From Rhodobacteraceae bacterium M382 (GTDB lineage Bacteria > Pseudomonadota > Alphaproteobacteria > Rhodobacterales > Rhodobacteraceae), in assembly GCA_025141015.1 (NCBI GenBank), contig CP081098.1:3230501-3294500 (forward strand): a stretch of 64,000 bases of DNA, read 5' to 3'. Positions 34,430 through 42,577 of this stretch are shown in pieces (positions within the stretch are counted from its first letter, which is position 1; every line of letters starts with the position of its first letter). The notes under the pieces were generated by a model. The model saw nothing but the letters and a program-made list of their open reading frames with translations, was not told where the DNA came from and ran no database searches. The translations under genes and the position numbers were made by a program.

Positions 34430-35800
34430 ATGACCCAAGACATTTTTGGCCAAGAGACGAGCCTGACCGTACCGGGCGCCATGCGCGACTGGAACGCGGT
34501 CCAGATGGGCGTGCTCTCGCATTCAGCAGCCACGCCACAACATCTGATGGCCGTGCTCAAAGCCGCGCCGGATTTTGCCCTGGCGCATGCGGCCAAAGGG
34601 ATGTTCTATCTGCTGCTGGGACGGCGAGAGCTGTTGCCAACGGTACGCGAGGCTTTGGCCAACGCCGACGCGGCGCTGCTGCGTGCGCCTGCCCTGCCAC
34701 GGGAACAGCGGTATGTTGCAGCCCTGCGTTTGTGGCTGGCAGGCAAACCCAGCGCCGCCATTGCAGAACTTGAACACATCCTGATCACCCATCCTGCCGA
34801 TTCTCTGGCCATGAAGCTGAGCCATGCGATCCGGTTCGTGCTGGGAGATTGCGACGGAATGCGACGGTCGATCGAACGGGTGATGCCCGCCTATGAACCG
34901 GACCATGCGGGCCGTGGCTATCTGCTGGGCTGTCACGCTTTTGCGCTCGAAGAAACCGGTGCCTATGACAAGGCCGGCATCGCGGGACGTCAGGCCCTGT
35001 GGATGGCTCCCGATGACGCCTGGGGCCTGCACGCCGTCGCCCACGTCCACGAAATGACCGGCGATGCGCGTCAGGGGCTCGACTGGCTGGAAGGGCGTGA
35101 GGAAGCCTGGGCCCATTGCAACAATTTCCGCTACCACGTGTGGTGGCACAAGGCGCTGATGCATCTGTCCGAAGGCGAAGCCGATACGGTTCTGGAGCTT
35201 TACGACACCCAGATCCGCCAGGACAAGACCGACGATTACCGGGACATTTCGAACGCCACGTCGCTGTTGATGCGGCTCGAACTGGAAGGTGTCAACGTTG
35301 GCAATCGCTGGAACGAACTGGCAGAGTTCAGCGCCAACCGCACCGAAGACGGCAGCCTGATCTTTGCCGATCTGCACTACCTTCTGGCGCTCACCGCTAC
35401 AAACCGCCAGGACGCCACCAAACAGATGATCGCGCGCATCCATGCCGATGCCAAACGTGACACTTCCGAGGCCGACGGGCGCATGGCCGCTCCCGGTTGC
35501 GCGGCGGCTCTGGGGCTCGAGGCCTTTGGCGAGGCGCGATATGACACTGCTTTTGCCCATCTGGTCCAGGCCCGTGACACCATGCAGCGCGCAGGCGGCA
35601 GCCATGCCCAACGCGACGTCTTTGAACGCATGACCATTGATGCCGGTTTGCGCGCGGGACAGCTTGACGAAGCGGAAGCCATCCTTGATGACCGCCAGAG
35701 CAAGCGGGGCGGGTTCGAGGATGCCTATGCCAATGCACGCCGGGATCTGATCGCGGCGGGCCGCGGCGGTGCCAGCGCCCACAGCGTCCCTGCAGAATAA
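34430..35800 (+). CDS. TTC38-like tetratricopeptide protein
   Basis: A 456-residue soluble protein built of helical repeats, resembling the TTC38 family, present in bacteria and animals with no known biochemical role. Repeat-like segments include APDFALAHAAKGMFYLLLGRR, LWLAGKPSAAIAELEHIL, RGYLLGCHAFALEETGAYDKA and the family-typical GLHAVAHVHEMTGDARQGLDWL. There is no signal peptide. It ends 25 bp before opgC, on the same strand, so it may be expressed with the glucan operon. Confidence 0.85.
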   Translation: MTQDIFGQETSLTVPGAMRDWNAVQMGVLSHSAATPQHLMAVLKAAPDFALAHAAKGMFYLLLGRRELLPTVREALANADAALLRAPALPREQRYVAALRLWLAGKPSAAIAELEHILITHPADSLAMKLSHAIRFVLGDCDGMRRSIERVMPAYEPDHAGRGYLLGCHAFALEETGAYDKAGIAGRQALWMAPDDAWGLHAVAHVHEMTGDARQGLDWLEGREEAWAHCNNFRYHVWWHKALMHLSEGEADTVLELYDTQIRQDKTDDYRDISNATSLLMRLELEGVNVGNRWNELAEFSANRTEDGSLIFADLHYLLALTATNRQDATKQMIARIHADAKRDTSEADGRMAAPGCAAALGLEAFGEARYDTAFAHLVQARDTMQRAGGSHAQRDVFERMTIDAGLRAGQLDEAEAILDDRQSKRGGFEDAYANARRDLIAAGRGGASAHSVPAE

Positions 35801-35825
35801 TTAAGAACGAGAGGCACAGCCCACG

Positions 35826-37103
35826 ATGGCGACCCATCTTTCGCCCGTTTCCGAGACTGGCACACCCCGCCCTGCGGCGGTGGCCAATGTCCCGACCCCC
35901 CCGCAGGTGGCAGTCACAGCTCCGCGTGTCCGTGACCCGCGGCTGGATTTCTATCGCGGCATTGCGATGTTCATCATCCTGTGCGCCCATGTCCCCGGCA
36001 ATCGCTGGACAGGCTGGATCCCGGCGCGGTTCGGGTTCTCGGATGCAACCGAGATCTTTGTCTTTTGTTCGGGAATGGCCTCGGCCATTGCTTTTGGCGG
36101 GGCATTTGCAAAAAGCGGCTGGTGGCTGGGCACGGCCCGGGTCGCCTTTCGCTGTTGGCAGGTGTTCTGGGCCCACATCGGTCTGTTCCTGGCAGTTGCG
36201 ACCACCATGGCGGCCCTGAACCTGACGGGTGCCTTTGAAAAGAACTATATCAACGCGCTGAACCTTGGACATTTCTTTGGTGATCCGGCACCACAGCTGG
36301 TGGGGTTGTTCACCCTGACCTATGTGCCGAATTATTTCGACATTCTGCCCATGTATCTGGTGGTTCTGGCGTTGATGCCGGTGATGATGGGGCTGGCACG
36401 GATCAATCTGTGGCTGGCGGCCGCGGCTTCGATCGGAATCTGGCTGTTGGCCAATCCCTATATTGTCGGTTTGGGGCCCGCGGGCGTGGCGCTTCCGGCC
36501 GAACCCTGGTCCGAGCGCAAATGGTTCTTTAACCCCTTTGGCTGGCAATTGCTGTTCTTTACCGGTTTTGCCTTTATGAAAGGCTGGTTGCCCGCGCCGC
36601 CGGTGTCAAAATGGCTGGTTCTGGCTGCGCTGGGATTTGTTCTGCTGTCCATGCCCTGGGGGTCCTGGAAGGTTCTGACCTGGATCGGCTATTGGGATCC
36701 GGACCTCAAGGCCACTGTGCAATCGCACCTGCCCACAATCAAGGAATGGCGACACAAGAGCGACTTTGGCCCTCTGCGCTACATCCATTTCCTGTCACTG
36801 GCCTATCTGGGCTGGGTGGTCGCGGGTGAAGGCGGCAAAAGACTGATGGCCTCTGGCGCGTCCTGGGCCGCCCGGGTCTGGGCAGTGCTGCTCAATGTGA
36901 TCCTCAAGGTCGGACAGCAATCGCTGGCAGTGTTTGTTTTCTCCATGTGGCTGGCCCGGATGATCGGCTGGGGATTGGATCAGACCAATCGTGACATTCT
37001 GACCGTCGCCGCCGCAAATCTGATTGGCTTTGCCATGATCATCGCCTGCGCCTATGTGGCTGCCTGGTTCAAATCCCACCCCTGGAGAGCTAAACGCGCA
37101 TGA
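35826..37103 (+). CDS. opgC: OpgC, membrane acyltransferase for periplasmic glucans
   Basis: A 425-residue multispanning membrane protein of the OpgC family, which transfers succinyl or other groups to osmoregulated periplasmic glucans. After a Pro/Ala-rich cytoplasmic N-terminus, the family motif RDPRLDFYRGIAMFIILCAHVPGN opens the first helix, followed by about nine more. The start overlaps no other gene, but its end overlaps opgG by 4 bp (ATGA). The order is opgC-opgG-opgH. Confidence 0.92.
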   Translation: MATHLSPVSETGTPRPAAVANVPTPPQVAVTAPRVRDPRLDFYRGIAMFIILCAHVPGNRWTGWIPARFGFSDATEIFVFCSGMASAIAFGGAFAKSGWWLGTARVAFRCWQVFWAHIGLFLAVATTMAALNLTGAFEKNYINALNLGHFFGDPAPQLVGLFTLTYVPNYFDILPMYLVVLALMPVMMGLARINLWLAAAASIGIWLLANPYIVGLGPAGVALPAEPWSERKWFFNPFGWQLLFFTGFAFMKGWLPAPPVSKWLVLAALGFVLLSMPWGSWKVLTWIGYWDPDLKATVQSHLPTIKEWRHKSDFGPLRYIHFLSLAYLGWVVAGEGGKRLMASGASWAARVWAVLLNVILKVGQQSLAVFVFSMWLARMIGWGLDQTNRDILTVAAANLIGFAMIIACAYVAAWFKSHPWRAKRA

Positions 37104-38611
37104 GCCTGACCCGTCGTTCCTTTCTGGCCTCGGCATTGGTCAGCACCTCTGTTTTGGCCCTGTCGCCCGCATCCCGTGCCGCCGGAGTGGCCCCTTTCCG
37201 CCATGACATGATCATTGAACGGGCCCGTGACATGGCGGCCCGCCCCTATCAGCCGCGCCCCAAGGTGCCGCAGGACTGGCTCGACATGAGCTATGAGGAA
37301 TACCAGACCATCTGGTTCCGCAACAAGGACGCGCTGTGGGCGGACAGCGACCGCAGCTATAACGTGGATTTCTTTCACCCCGGCCTGTATTTCCCCCGCC
37401 CGATCCGGGTGAACACGGTCGAAGCTGGCGTGACGACGCCGGTGCCTTTTGATTTTGCGCTGTTTGACAAAACCGACAAGGCACCTGACCTGACCATCGA
37501 CGACACGTTGGGGTATTCCGGCCTGCGCCTGCGCACCGAAATGTCCCAACCCGGTATCAAGAACGAATTCTGCGTGTTTCAGGGTGCCAGCTACTTCCGG
37601 GCTATTGGCCAGGATCAATTCTATGGTCTTTCAGCGCGCGGGCTGGCGTTGAAAACCGGTGATCCCATGGGCGAGGAATTTCCCGATTTCACTGAATTCT
37701 GGCTTGAAGCGCCCGCAGCGGGTCAACGCAACATCGTGATTCACGCGCTAATGGACAGCCCTTCGATCACCGGCGCGTATCGGTTCGACATCACCCCCGG
37801 CGAAGCCTGCGAAATGGAGGTCGAGGCAACACTGTTTGCCCGCGAAGACCTGCCCCATGTCGGCGTTGCCCCGTTGACTTCGATGTTCCTGTTTGATCGC
37901 ACCAACCACACGCGGTTCGACGACTTCCGCCCCGCCGTGCACGACAGCGATGGGCTGTTGGTGGTCAACGGCAATGGCGAAATCCTGTGGCGCCCGCTCG
38001 CCAATCCCAAGCGATTGCAGATTTCGGCCTTTGTCGATGAAAATCCGCGTGGTTTTGGTCTGATGCAACGCCCGCGCGCCTATTCCGATTATGCCGACCT
38101 GGAGGCTCATTATCACAAACGCCCAGGCCTGTGGGTCGAACCCCGTGGCAATTGGGGCAAAGGGTCTGTGACGCTGGTGGAGATCCCGGCGGATCAGGAG
38201 ATCTATGACAATATCGTCGCCTATTGGCGCCCGCGCGGGAAATACAGCGCCGGGGACCGGATCGACCTGTCCTATCATCTCAGCTGGGGTTTGGACCCCG
38301 TCCTGCCCGTCGCCCGGGTGATAGACACCGCATCCGGCGAGCGCCTATTTGGCAAGGTGGGACGCCTGATGGTTGTCGACTTTGAGGACCACCCATTGTT
38401 TGCCGACGGCCCGGAGGCCTTGGATATCCATATCAATTCTCCGCATGTGGACACCACATCCGGCGTGTTACAGCGCAACCCGGAAACCGGGGGGCTGCGG
38501 CTGGCCTTTGCTTTTGATCCCGAGGACCGGGACCATGTCGAACTGAGGGCGCAATTGCGCCGGAACGGCGAGCCCGCCTCCGAGGTTTGGCTGTACAGGT
38601 GGACCGCATGA
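37100..38611 (+). CDS. opgG: OpgG, periplasmic glucan biosynthesis protein
   Basis: A 503-residue periplasmic protein needed to build the branches of osmoregulated periplasmic glucans. The Tat signal SLTRRSFLASALVSTSVLAL is followed by the MdoG beta-sandwich domains (WFRNKDALWADSDRSYNVDFFHPGLYF cut in the middle here; also EEFPDFTEFWLEAPA). Later segments are FLFDRTNHTRFDDFRPAVHDSDGL and YHLSWG. The start overlaps opgC by 4 bp and its stop overlaps the opgH start by 4 bp, so the three are translationally coupled. Confidence 0.95.
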   Translation: MSLTRRSFLASALVSTSVLALSPASRAAGVAPFRHDMIIERARDMAARPYQPRPKVPQDWLDMSYEEYQTIWFRNKDALWADSDRSYNVDFFHPGLYFPRPIRVNTVEAGVTTPVPFDFALFDKTDKAPDLTIDDTLGYSGLRLRTEMSQPGIKNEFCVFQGASYFRAIGQDQFYGLSARGLALKTGDPMGEEFPDFTEFWLEAPAAGQRNIVIHALMDSPSITGAYRFDITPGEACEMEVEATLFAREDLPHVGVAPLTSMFLFDRTNHTRFDDFRPAVHDSDGLLVVNGNGEILWRPLANPKRLQISAFVDENPRGFGLMQRPRAYSDYADLEAHYHKRPGLWVEPRGNWGKGSVTLVEIPADQEIYDNIVAYWRPRGKYSAGDRIDLSYHLSWGLDPVLPVARVIDTASGERLFGKVGRLMVVDFEDHPLFADGPEALDIHINSPHVDTTSGVLQRNPETGGLRLAFAFDPEDRDHVELRAQLRRNGEPASEVWLYRWTA

Positions 38612-40488
38612 CATCCGATCTGCCCATGATGCCACCGGAACAGCCGCTGCATATGCCCGCACAGAATTTTGCGGCCGACTTTCGCGATCAAAACGCCCCC
38701 GCTCAGCCGGGGCCGGCACATGTCGCCCTGTGGCGTGGCGTGACGTTTTCCCCTGCGATGCTGGCCACGGCAGCATTGACTTGGGTCATGTATCATTGGT
38801 TTGCAGCTGATGGGATGATGGGGCTCGAAATCATCCTGTTGACCCTGATCGCCTTCAACTTCTTTTGGATCTGCTTCACCGTTTCAACGGTTTTGCTGGG
38901 GCTTTATTCGCTGTCCCGCCGTGAAACCGCCAAACGTCCCGAACCGGTGCATCCGATGCGGGTGGCGCTGTTGATGCCGATCTACAACGAAGTCCCCTGG
39001 TATGTGCTGGGCAATGCGCGCTCGATGCTCGAAGAGCTGCGGGCCCGCGGGGGCGTTCATGCGTATACGATGTTCATCCTGTCCGACACCCGCGATGATG
39101 CCATTGCCGCACAGGAGCTGGCCTCGGTTGCGGCATTGCGGGACATGCTGCCTGCGGACACCCGCATTCACTATCGCCGGCGTCCCATGAACACGGATCG
39201 CAAATCCGGAAACATCGCAGATTGGGTCAGTCGCTGGGGTGCAGGATATGACGCAATGCTGGTGCTGGATGCCGACAGCCTGATGACCGGACGTGCGCTT
39301 TCGCGGTTGGCGGATGCACTGTCGCGCGATCCGGGAGCCGGGCTGATCCAGAGCTTTCCGCAGTTGATCGGAGCGCAATCCGTCTTTGGTCGGATGCAAC
39401 AGTTTGCCAATGGTATCTATGGGCTGGCCCTCGCCGAAGGACTGGCCCGATGGTGCGGACAGGAAGGCAATTACTGGGGGCACAACGCAATCATCCGCAC
39501 GCGGGCCTTTGCCAGCTGTGCCGGGTTGCCACGCCTGCGGTCCCGGCTGGGACGCGGTGACAAGCTGATCATGAGCCATGATTTCGTCGAGGCCGGGCTC
39601 TTGCGTCGGGCCGGATGGACGGTCCGTTTTCTGCCCCGCATTCGCGGATCGTACGAGGAAACCCCACCGACGCTGATCGACCACATCCTGAGGGACAGAC
39701 GGTGGTGTCAGGGAAATCTGCAACACATCAATTTGCTGGGTGCCCGCGGGTTCCGCGCGATTTCCCGGTTCCATCTGCTGCACGGGGCGATCGGCTATCT
39801 GATGGCCCCAATCTGGTTTGCTTTGCTGGTGATCTGGGCACTGATCGGACGCAACGAAGACGCCTCGGTCCTGACCTATTTCAGCGAAACCAATCCTCTG
39901 ATGCCATCCTGGCCGGATATGAGCGAACCCCGCCATGTGCTGGTGATCCTGCTGATTTATGCGATGCTGCTGGCACCCAAACTGTTGGCGATAGCCGCGC
40001 TGCCCCTGACCGGCACACGATTTTCCGAACTGGGCGGTGCCGGGCGTTTCGTAATCTCTTTGGTGTCGGAAATTCTGCTGGCTGTGCTTTATGCGCCGAT
40101 CCTGATGGTGCAACAGATGATCGCAGTGTTTCGGACCCTGCTGGGGCTACAGCGCGGCTGGTCTCCACAGGCTCGCGATGGCGGAGAATACGACCTGCGG
40201 ACACTGGTACAGTGTCATGCGCTGGAAACCCTCAGCGGGTTGGCGCTGTGGAGCGGGATCCTGGCCGGGGTGGTCTCGATCTGGCTGGTTCCGATCGCGC
40301 TCAGCCTGGTACTGGCCATCCCGCTCTCCTGGCTCAGCGGCAGCGGTTCCCTGGGGCGTCGCGGGATCTGGATGGGCACCCGCGAGGTCTTTGCCGAACC
40401 ACAGATCACCCGTGCAGCCCGCCATTATCGCCGAGAGCTGAAAACCCTGTTGGACGGTACACCCAGCGGATCATCGCCGGCCGAATAA
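38608..40488 (+). CDS. opgH: OpgH, glucan glucosyltransferase
   Basis: The family 2 glucosyltransferase that makes the beta-1,2 backbone of periplasmic glucans from UDP-glucose and exports it. The 626-residue protein has two N-terminal helices. Its cytoplasmic GT2 domain carries MLVLDADSLMTG (DxD), the acceptor Asp region SHDFVEAGLLRRAGW and the RRWCQGN motif (RxxRWxQG type). Four to five C-terminal helices follow. ATG 38608 overlaps the opgG stop (ATGA); AGGTGG precedes it. A TTG at 38587 opens the frame but is not needed. Confidence 0.96.
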   Translation: MTSDLPMMPPEQPLHMPAQNFAADFRDQNAPAQPGPAHVALWRGVTFSPAMLATAALTWVMYHWFAADGMMGLEIILLTLIAFNFFWICFTVSTVLLGLYSLSRRETAKRPEPVHPMRVALLMPIYNEVPWYVLGNARSMLEELRARGGVHAYTMFILSDTRDDAIAAQELASVAALRDMLPADTRIHYRRRPMNTDRKSGNIADWVSRWGAGYDAMLVLDADSLMTGRALSRLADALSRDPGAGLIQSFPQLIGAQSVFGRMQQFANGIYGLALAEGLARWCGQEGNYWGHNAIIRTRAFASCAGLPRLRSRLGRGDKLIMSHDFVEAGLLRRAGWTVRFLPRIRGSYEETPPTLIDHILRDRRWCQGNLQHINLLGARGFRAISRFHLLHGAIGYLMAPIWFALLVIWALIGRNEDASVLTYFSETNPLMPSWPDMSEPRHVLVILLIYAMLLAPKLLAIAALPLTGTRFSELGGAGRFVISLVSEILLAVLYAPILMVQQMIAVFRTLLGLQRGWSPQARDGGEYDLRTLVQCHALETLSGLALWSGILAGVVSIWLVPIALSLVLAIPLSWLSGSGSLGRRGIWMGTREVFAEPQITRAARHYRRELKTLLDGTPSGSSPAE

Positions 40489-40590
40489 AACTGGTGCGCC
40501 GACCATAAGGTCAGCAACCGCACTGGACCGGGCGGGCCCAGTTCTCCGCGCACCGCGGGTCCGGAACGGGCCCGCGGCCCGGCCCAACTG

Positions 40591-40623
40591 TTGAGGGACA
40601 TCGGCGTCGCCGATGTCCCTCAA
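40591..40623. terminator. 33-bp perfect palindrome after opgH
   Basis: TTGAGGGACATCGGCG and CGCCGATGTCCCTCAA are perfect 16-bp arms around one base. It is an exceptionally strong hairpin about 100 bp past the opgH stop. It could end both convergent transcripts. It lacks a U-tract, so a different role, such as a dispersed repeat, is possible. Confidence 0.6.
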
Positions 40624-40687
40624 GAGGCGGGAGTGCCACCGGGTATGTTTCTCTTCGCAACAGACTGAAATCGGGCATTCATTTGGG

Positions 40688-40729
40688 GAGCGCACACTGG
40701 AGAGCGCACACCGGAGAGTGCACACTGGG
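40688..40729. repeat. Three 14-bp tandem repeats
   Basis: Three adjacent units, GAGCGCACACTGGA, GAGCGCACACCGGA and GAGTGCACACTGGG, are followed by a partial inverted AGTGTGCGG. Unit to unit they differ at one to three bases. They lie in the gap beyond the long palindrome. Role unknown; the number of units may vary between strains. Confidence 0.75.
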
Positions 40730-40947
40730 AGTGTGCGGCCTCGACAGTGTTCATCAGAACCGGAGAGAGCCGCGAAGAGCGGGCGGGCGGAATACGCCCA
40801 GGCTACGCCGTCAGACGGACACAGATGCAGGCCGCTGTGAAACCCCGCATCCACCGGCAGATGCCGACCCTTTGATACCGTTCAACCCAAAATCCCGCGT
40901 GGTCCTGCCCACCGAGTCCCGCCTGCCTGACCTCGCCGGCCCTAATC

Positions 40948-41823
40948 TCACCGATCCGTATCGTCGTCAGGCACCTGTGTTTCGAACCAGTCCAAAACCA
41001 GATCGGCCCAGCCTTTGGGCACTTGGTGACCACCAGGGAACAACGCCAGCTGCAACGCGGCACCGGGGGCACACTCATTCCAGGATCGGTATAGAAAGGA
41101 GCCCGACTGCCCGGTCCGACCGGGTTTGTGCCCATCACATCCGTTGGTGTCGCGCCAGATCTCGAGCCCGGCAAAAATGTCGCCCTGCTCGAATTTTCCA
41201 TTGGACAGCTTGCGTCCTTCCAGCGGCACAACCCCGTCACGCCACCCATGCGTATGGAACAGCCTGACCGGTCCCTTGCAGCTGGTCGGCATCGGGCGCC
41301 AGAACCCGCCGGACACCGGTGCATAGGCTGGATAGGCTTCTGGTGTGGCACAGGCCAGATAATTCACCATAAAGGCACCCGCCGAGAACCCCGACAGCAA
41401 GACCCGGGTGTCAGAGACATTGAACCGGTTCGCTGCGTCAGCCACCACATCGCGCAGAAACGCAGCGTCGTCGCGGCCTTCCCATCCCGGGTAGAACACC
41501 CAGATCCGGTTGCCTCCGTTGCGCCGTTCAGCCGTCGGCGCAATCACCGCATAGCCCCGCTGCGTCAACCCATCGACCATGGTGCGCATTTTCAGCACAC
41601 CAGCGCCCGAGCCGCCATAGCCATGCAGGACCATCACAACGGGCGCAGCGGCGCCTGCATCGTTGGCCTCATCCGGAGGCGGTAAAACGATATGATACCG
41701 TCCGCTGTCCATGCTGCAGGCCTCGGAGGCAGTCCCGCACCCGGCTCTGGCCTGGCCAGCCAGCAGTCCCGCACACACCGAAACCGCGCAGCCTAGCGCC
41801 CGTAACGACCAACTGTTCGTCAT
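40948..41823 (-). CDS. Secreted LpqC-type esterase (PHB depolymerase family)
   Basis: A 291-residue exported alpha/beta hydrolase of the esterase/polyhydroxybutyrate depolymerase family. A signal peptide (ALGCAVSVCAGLLAGQARA) precedes HGYGGSGAG at the oxyanion region, the nucleophile elbow GFSAGAFM, the Asp in HTHGWRDGVVPLEG and the His in FPGGHQVPKG. Paired Cys near the N-terminus and in NGCDG and NECAPG suggest periplasmic disulfides. I start at 41823, with AGGA upstream; a start at 41841 would overlap the rhodanese stop. The natural ester is unknown. Confidence 0.85.
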   Translation of the reverse strand: MTNSWSLRALGCAVSVCAGLLAGQARAGCGTASEACSMDSGRYHIVLPPPDEANDAGAAAPVVMVLHGYGGSGAGVLKMRTMVDGLTQRGYAVIAPTAERRNGGNRIWVFYPGWEGRDDAAFLRDVVADAANRFNVSDTRVLLSGFSAGAFMVNYLACATPEAYPAYAPVSGGFWRPMPTSCKGPVRLFHTHGWRDGVVPLEGRKLSNGKFEQGDIFAGLEIWRDTNGCDGHKPGRTGQSGSFLYRSWNECAPGAALQLALFPGGHQVPKGWADLVLDWFETQVPDDDTDR

Positions 41824-41834
41824 CCCTGAGTTTC

Positions 41835-42305
41835 CTACCATTTTTCAACGGGGAGCCCGGCGCGAATCCATCCCGGTCCGGCCCCCGATCCCAACATGCC
41901 CTCGGGGACGTCGATGATATTGGAGAACCCGGCCGCGCTGAGCCGCAGGCTCATCCGCGCAGAGCGCACGCCCCGGGCACAGATCAGCGCAATCGGAGCC
42001 GATGGGTCCGACCCGGCAACCGACTGTAGCGCGGCCACGAAATCATCCCGCCGCATATCGATGGGATGCGCGCCGTCACCAATGCCGGTCGCGCGCCATT
42101 CACGCGGAGTGCGAATGTCGATCAGGATCACGGCACCGGATTTGGCCTGCTGATGGGCCTGCGCAACCGTCAGCTTGCCGCCGTCATAGTCCGGGGCCTG
42201 ACGACGCCACCACGCCCCCCCGACCAATGCCGCCGCACCCACTGCGCCAACGACAATGACCTTGCGCCGTGACAGAGTGGAGTGGCTTTTCTTGCTCTCT
42301 CGCAT
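41835..42305 (-). CDS. Exported rhodanese-domain protein
   Basis: A 156-residue single-domain rhodanese with an N-terminal anchor or Tat-like signal (SRRKVIVVGAVGAAALVGGAWW). The domain spans about 45-150, with ILIDIRTPREWRATGI and the active-site loop CARGVRS, whose Cys would carry persulfide. It is directly upstream of the esterase gene and likely co-transcribed. A periplasmic rhodanese could relate to the organism's sulfur oxidation, but it is far from the sox genes. Confidence 0.88.
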   Translation of the reverse strand: MRESKKSHSTLSRRKVIVVGAVGAAALVGGAWWRRQAPDYDGGKLTVAQAHQQAKSGAVILIDIRTPREWRATGIGDGAHPIDMRRDDFVAALQSVAGSDPSAPIALICARGVRSARMSLRLSAAGFSNIIDVPEGMLGSGAGPGWIRAGLPVEKW

Positions 42306-42577
42306 CCGACCTGTGCCTCACTTCATGCGTCTCCCTGCGAGACGCCTAACATGAAACGGCCCGCGAATTGAGCCCTCGCCCAGAGTGTCCTGATCACCTT
42401 CCTGTCATCTGACCCATGCAATTCCGGGCCAATCATAAGGCCAGCTGCGGAATTAATGTCGCACCAGCTGGTCTGTTCGCCGGATTCACGCTCTGCAAGC
42501 GCGACCGGGACTGGAACACTGGGCAAAAATTAATTAGGCATGAACAAATTTGCCCGCACAGCAGGAGAACGCGCGAC

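Larger units (their letters stand above)
40489..40947. other. Repeat-rich gap between opgH and the esterase
   Basis: A 459-bp space between convergent genes. It holds CCGCGGG/CCCGCGG arms (40553-40577), the long palindrome at 40591-40623 and the 14-bp tandem repeats at 40688-40729. Open frames across it are not credible as genes: they are Arg/Pro-rich and lack ribosome binding sites. The rest shows nothing recognisable. Confidence 0.6.

Noticed and set aside
40471-41267. Open frames of 127 and 194 codons in the gap after opgH
   Set aside because: They run over palindromes, tandem repeats and the antisense of the esterase, are Arg/Pro/His-rich and lack ribosome binding sites.
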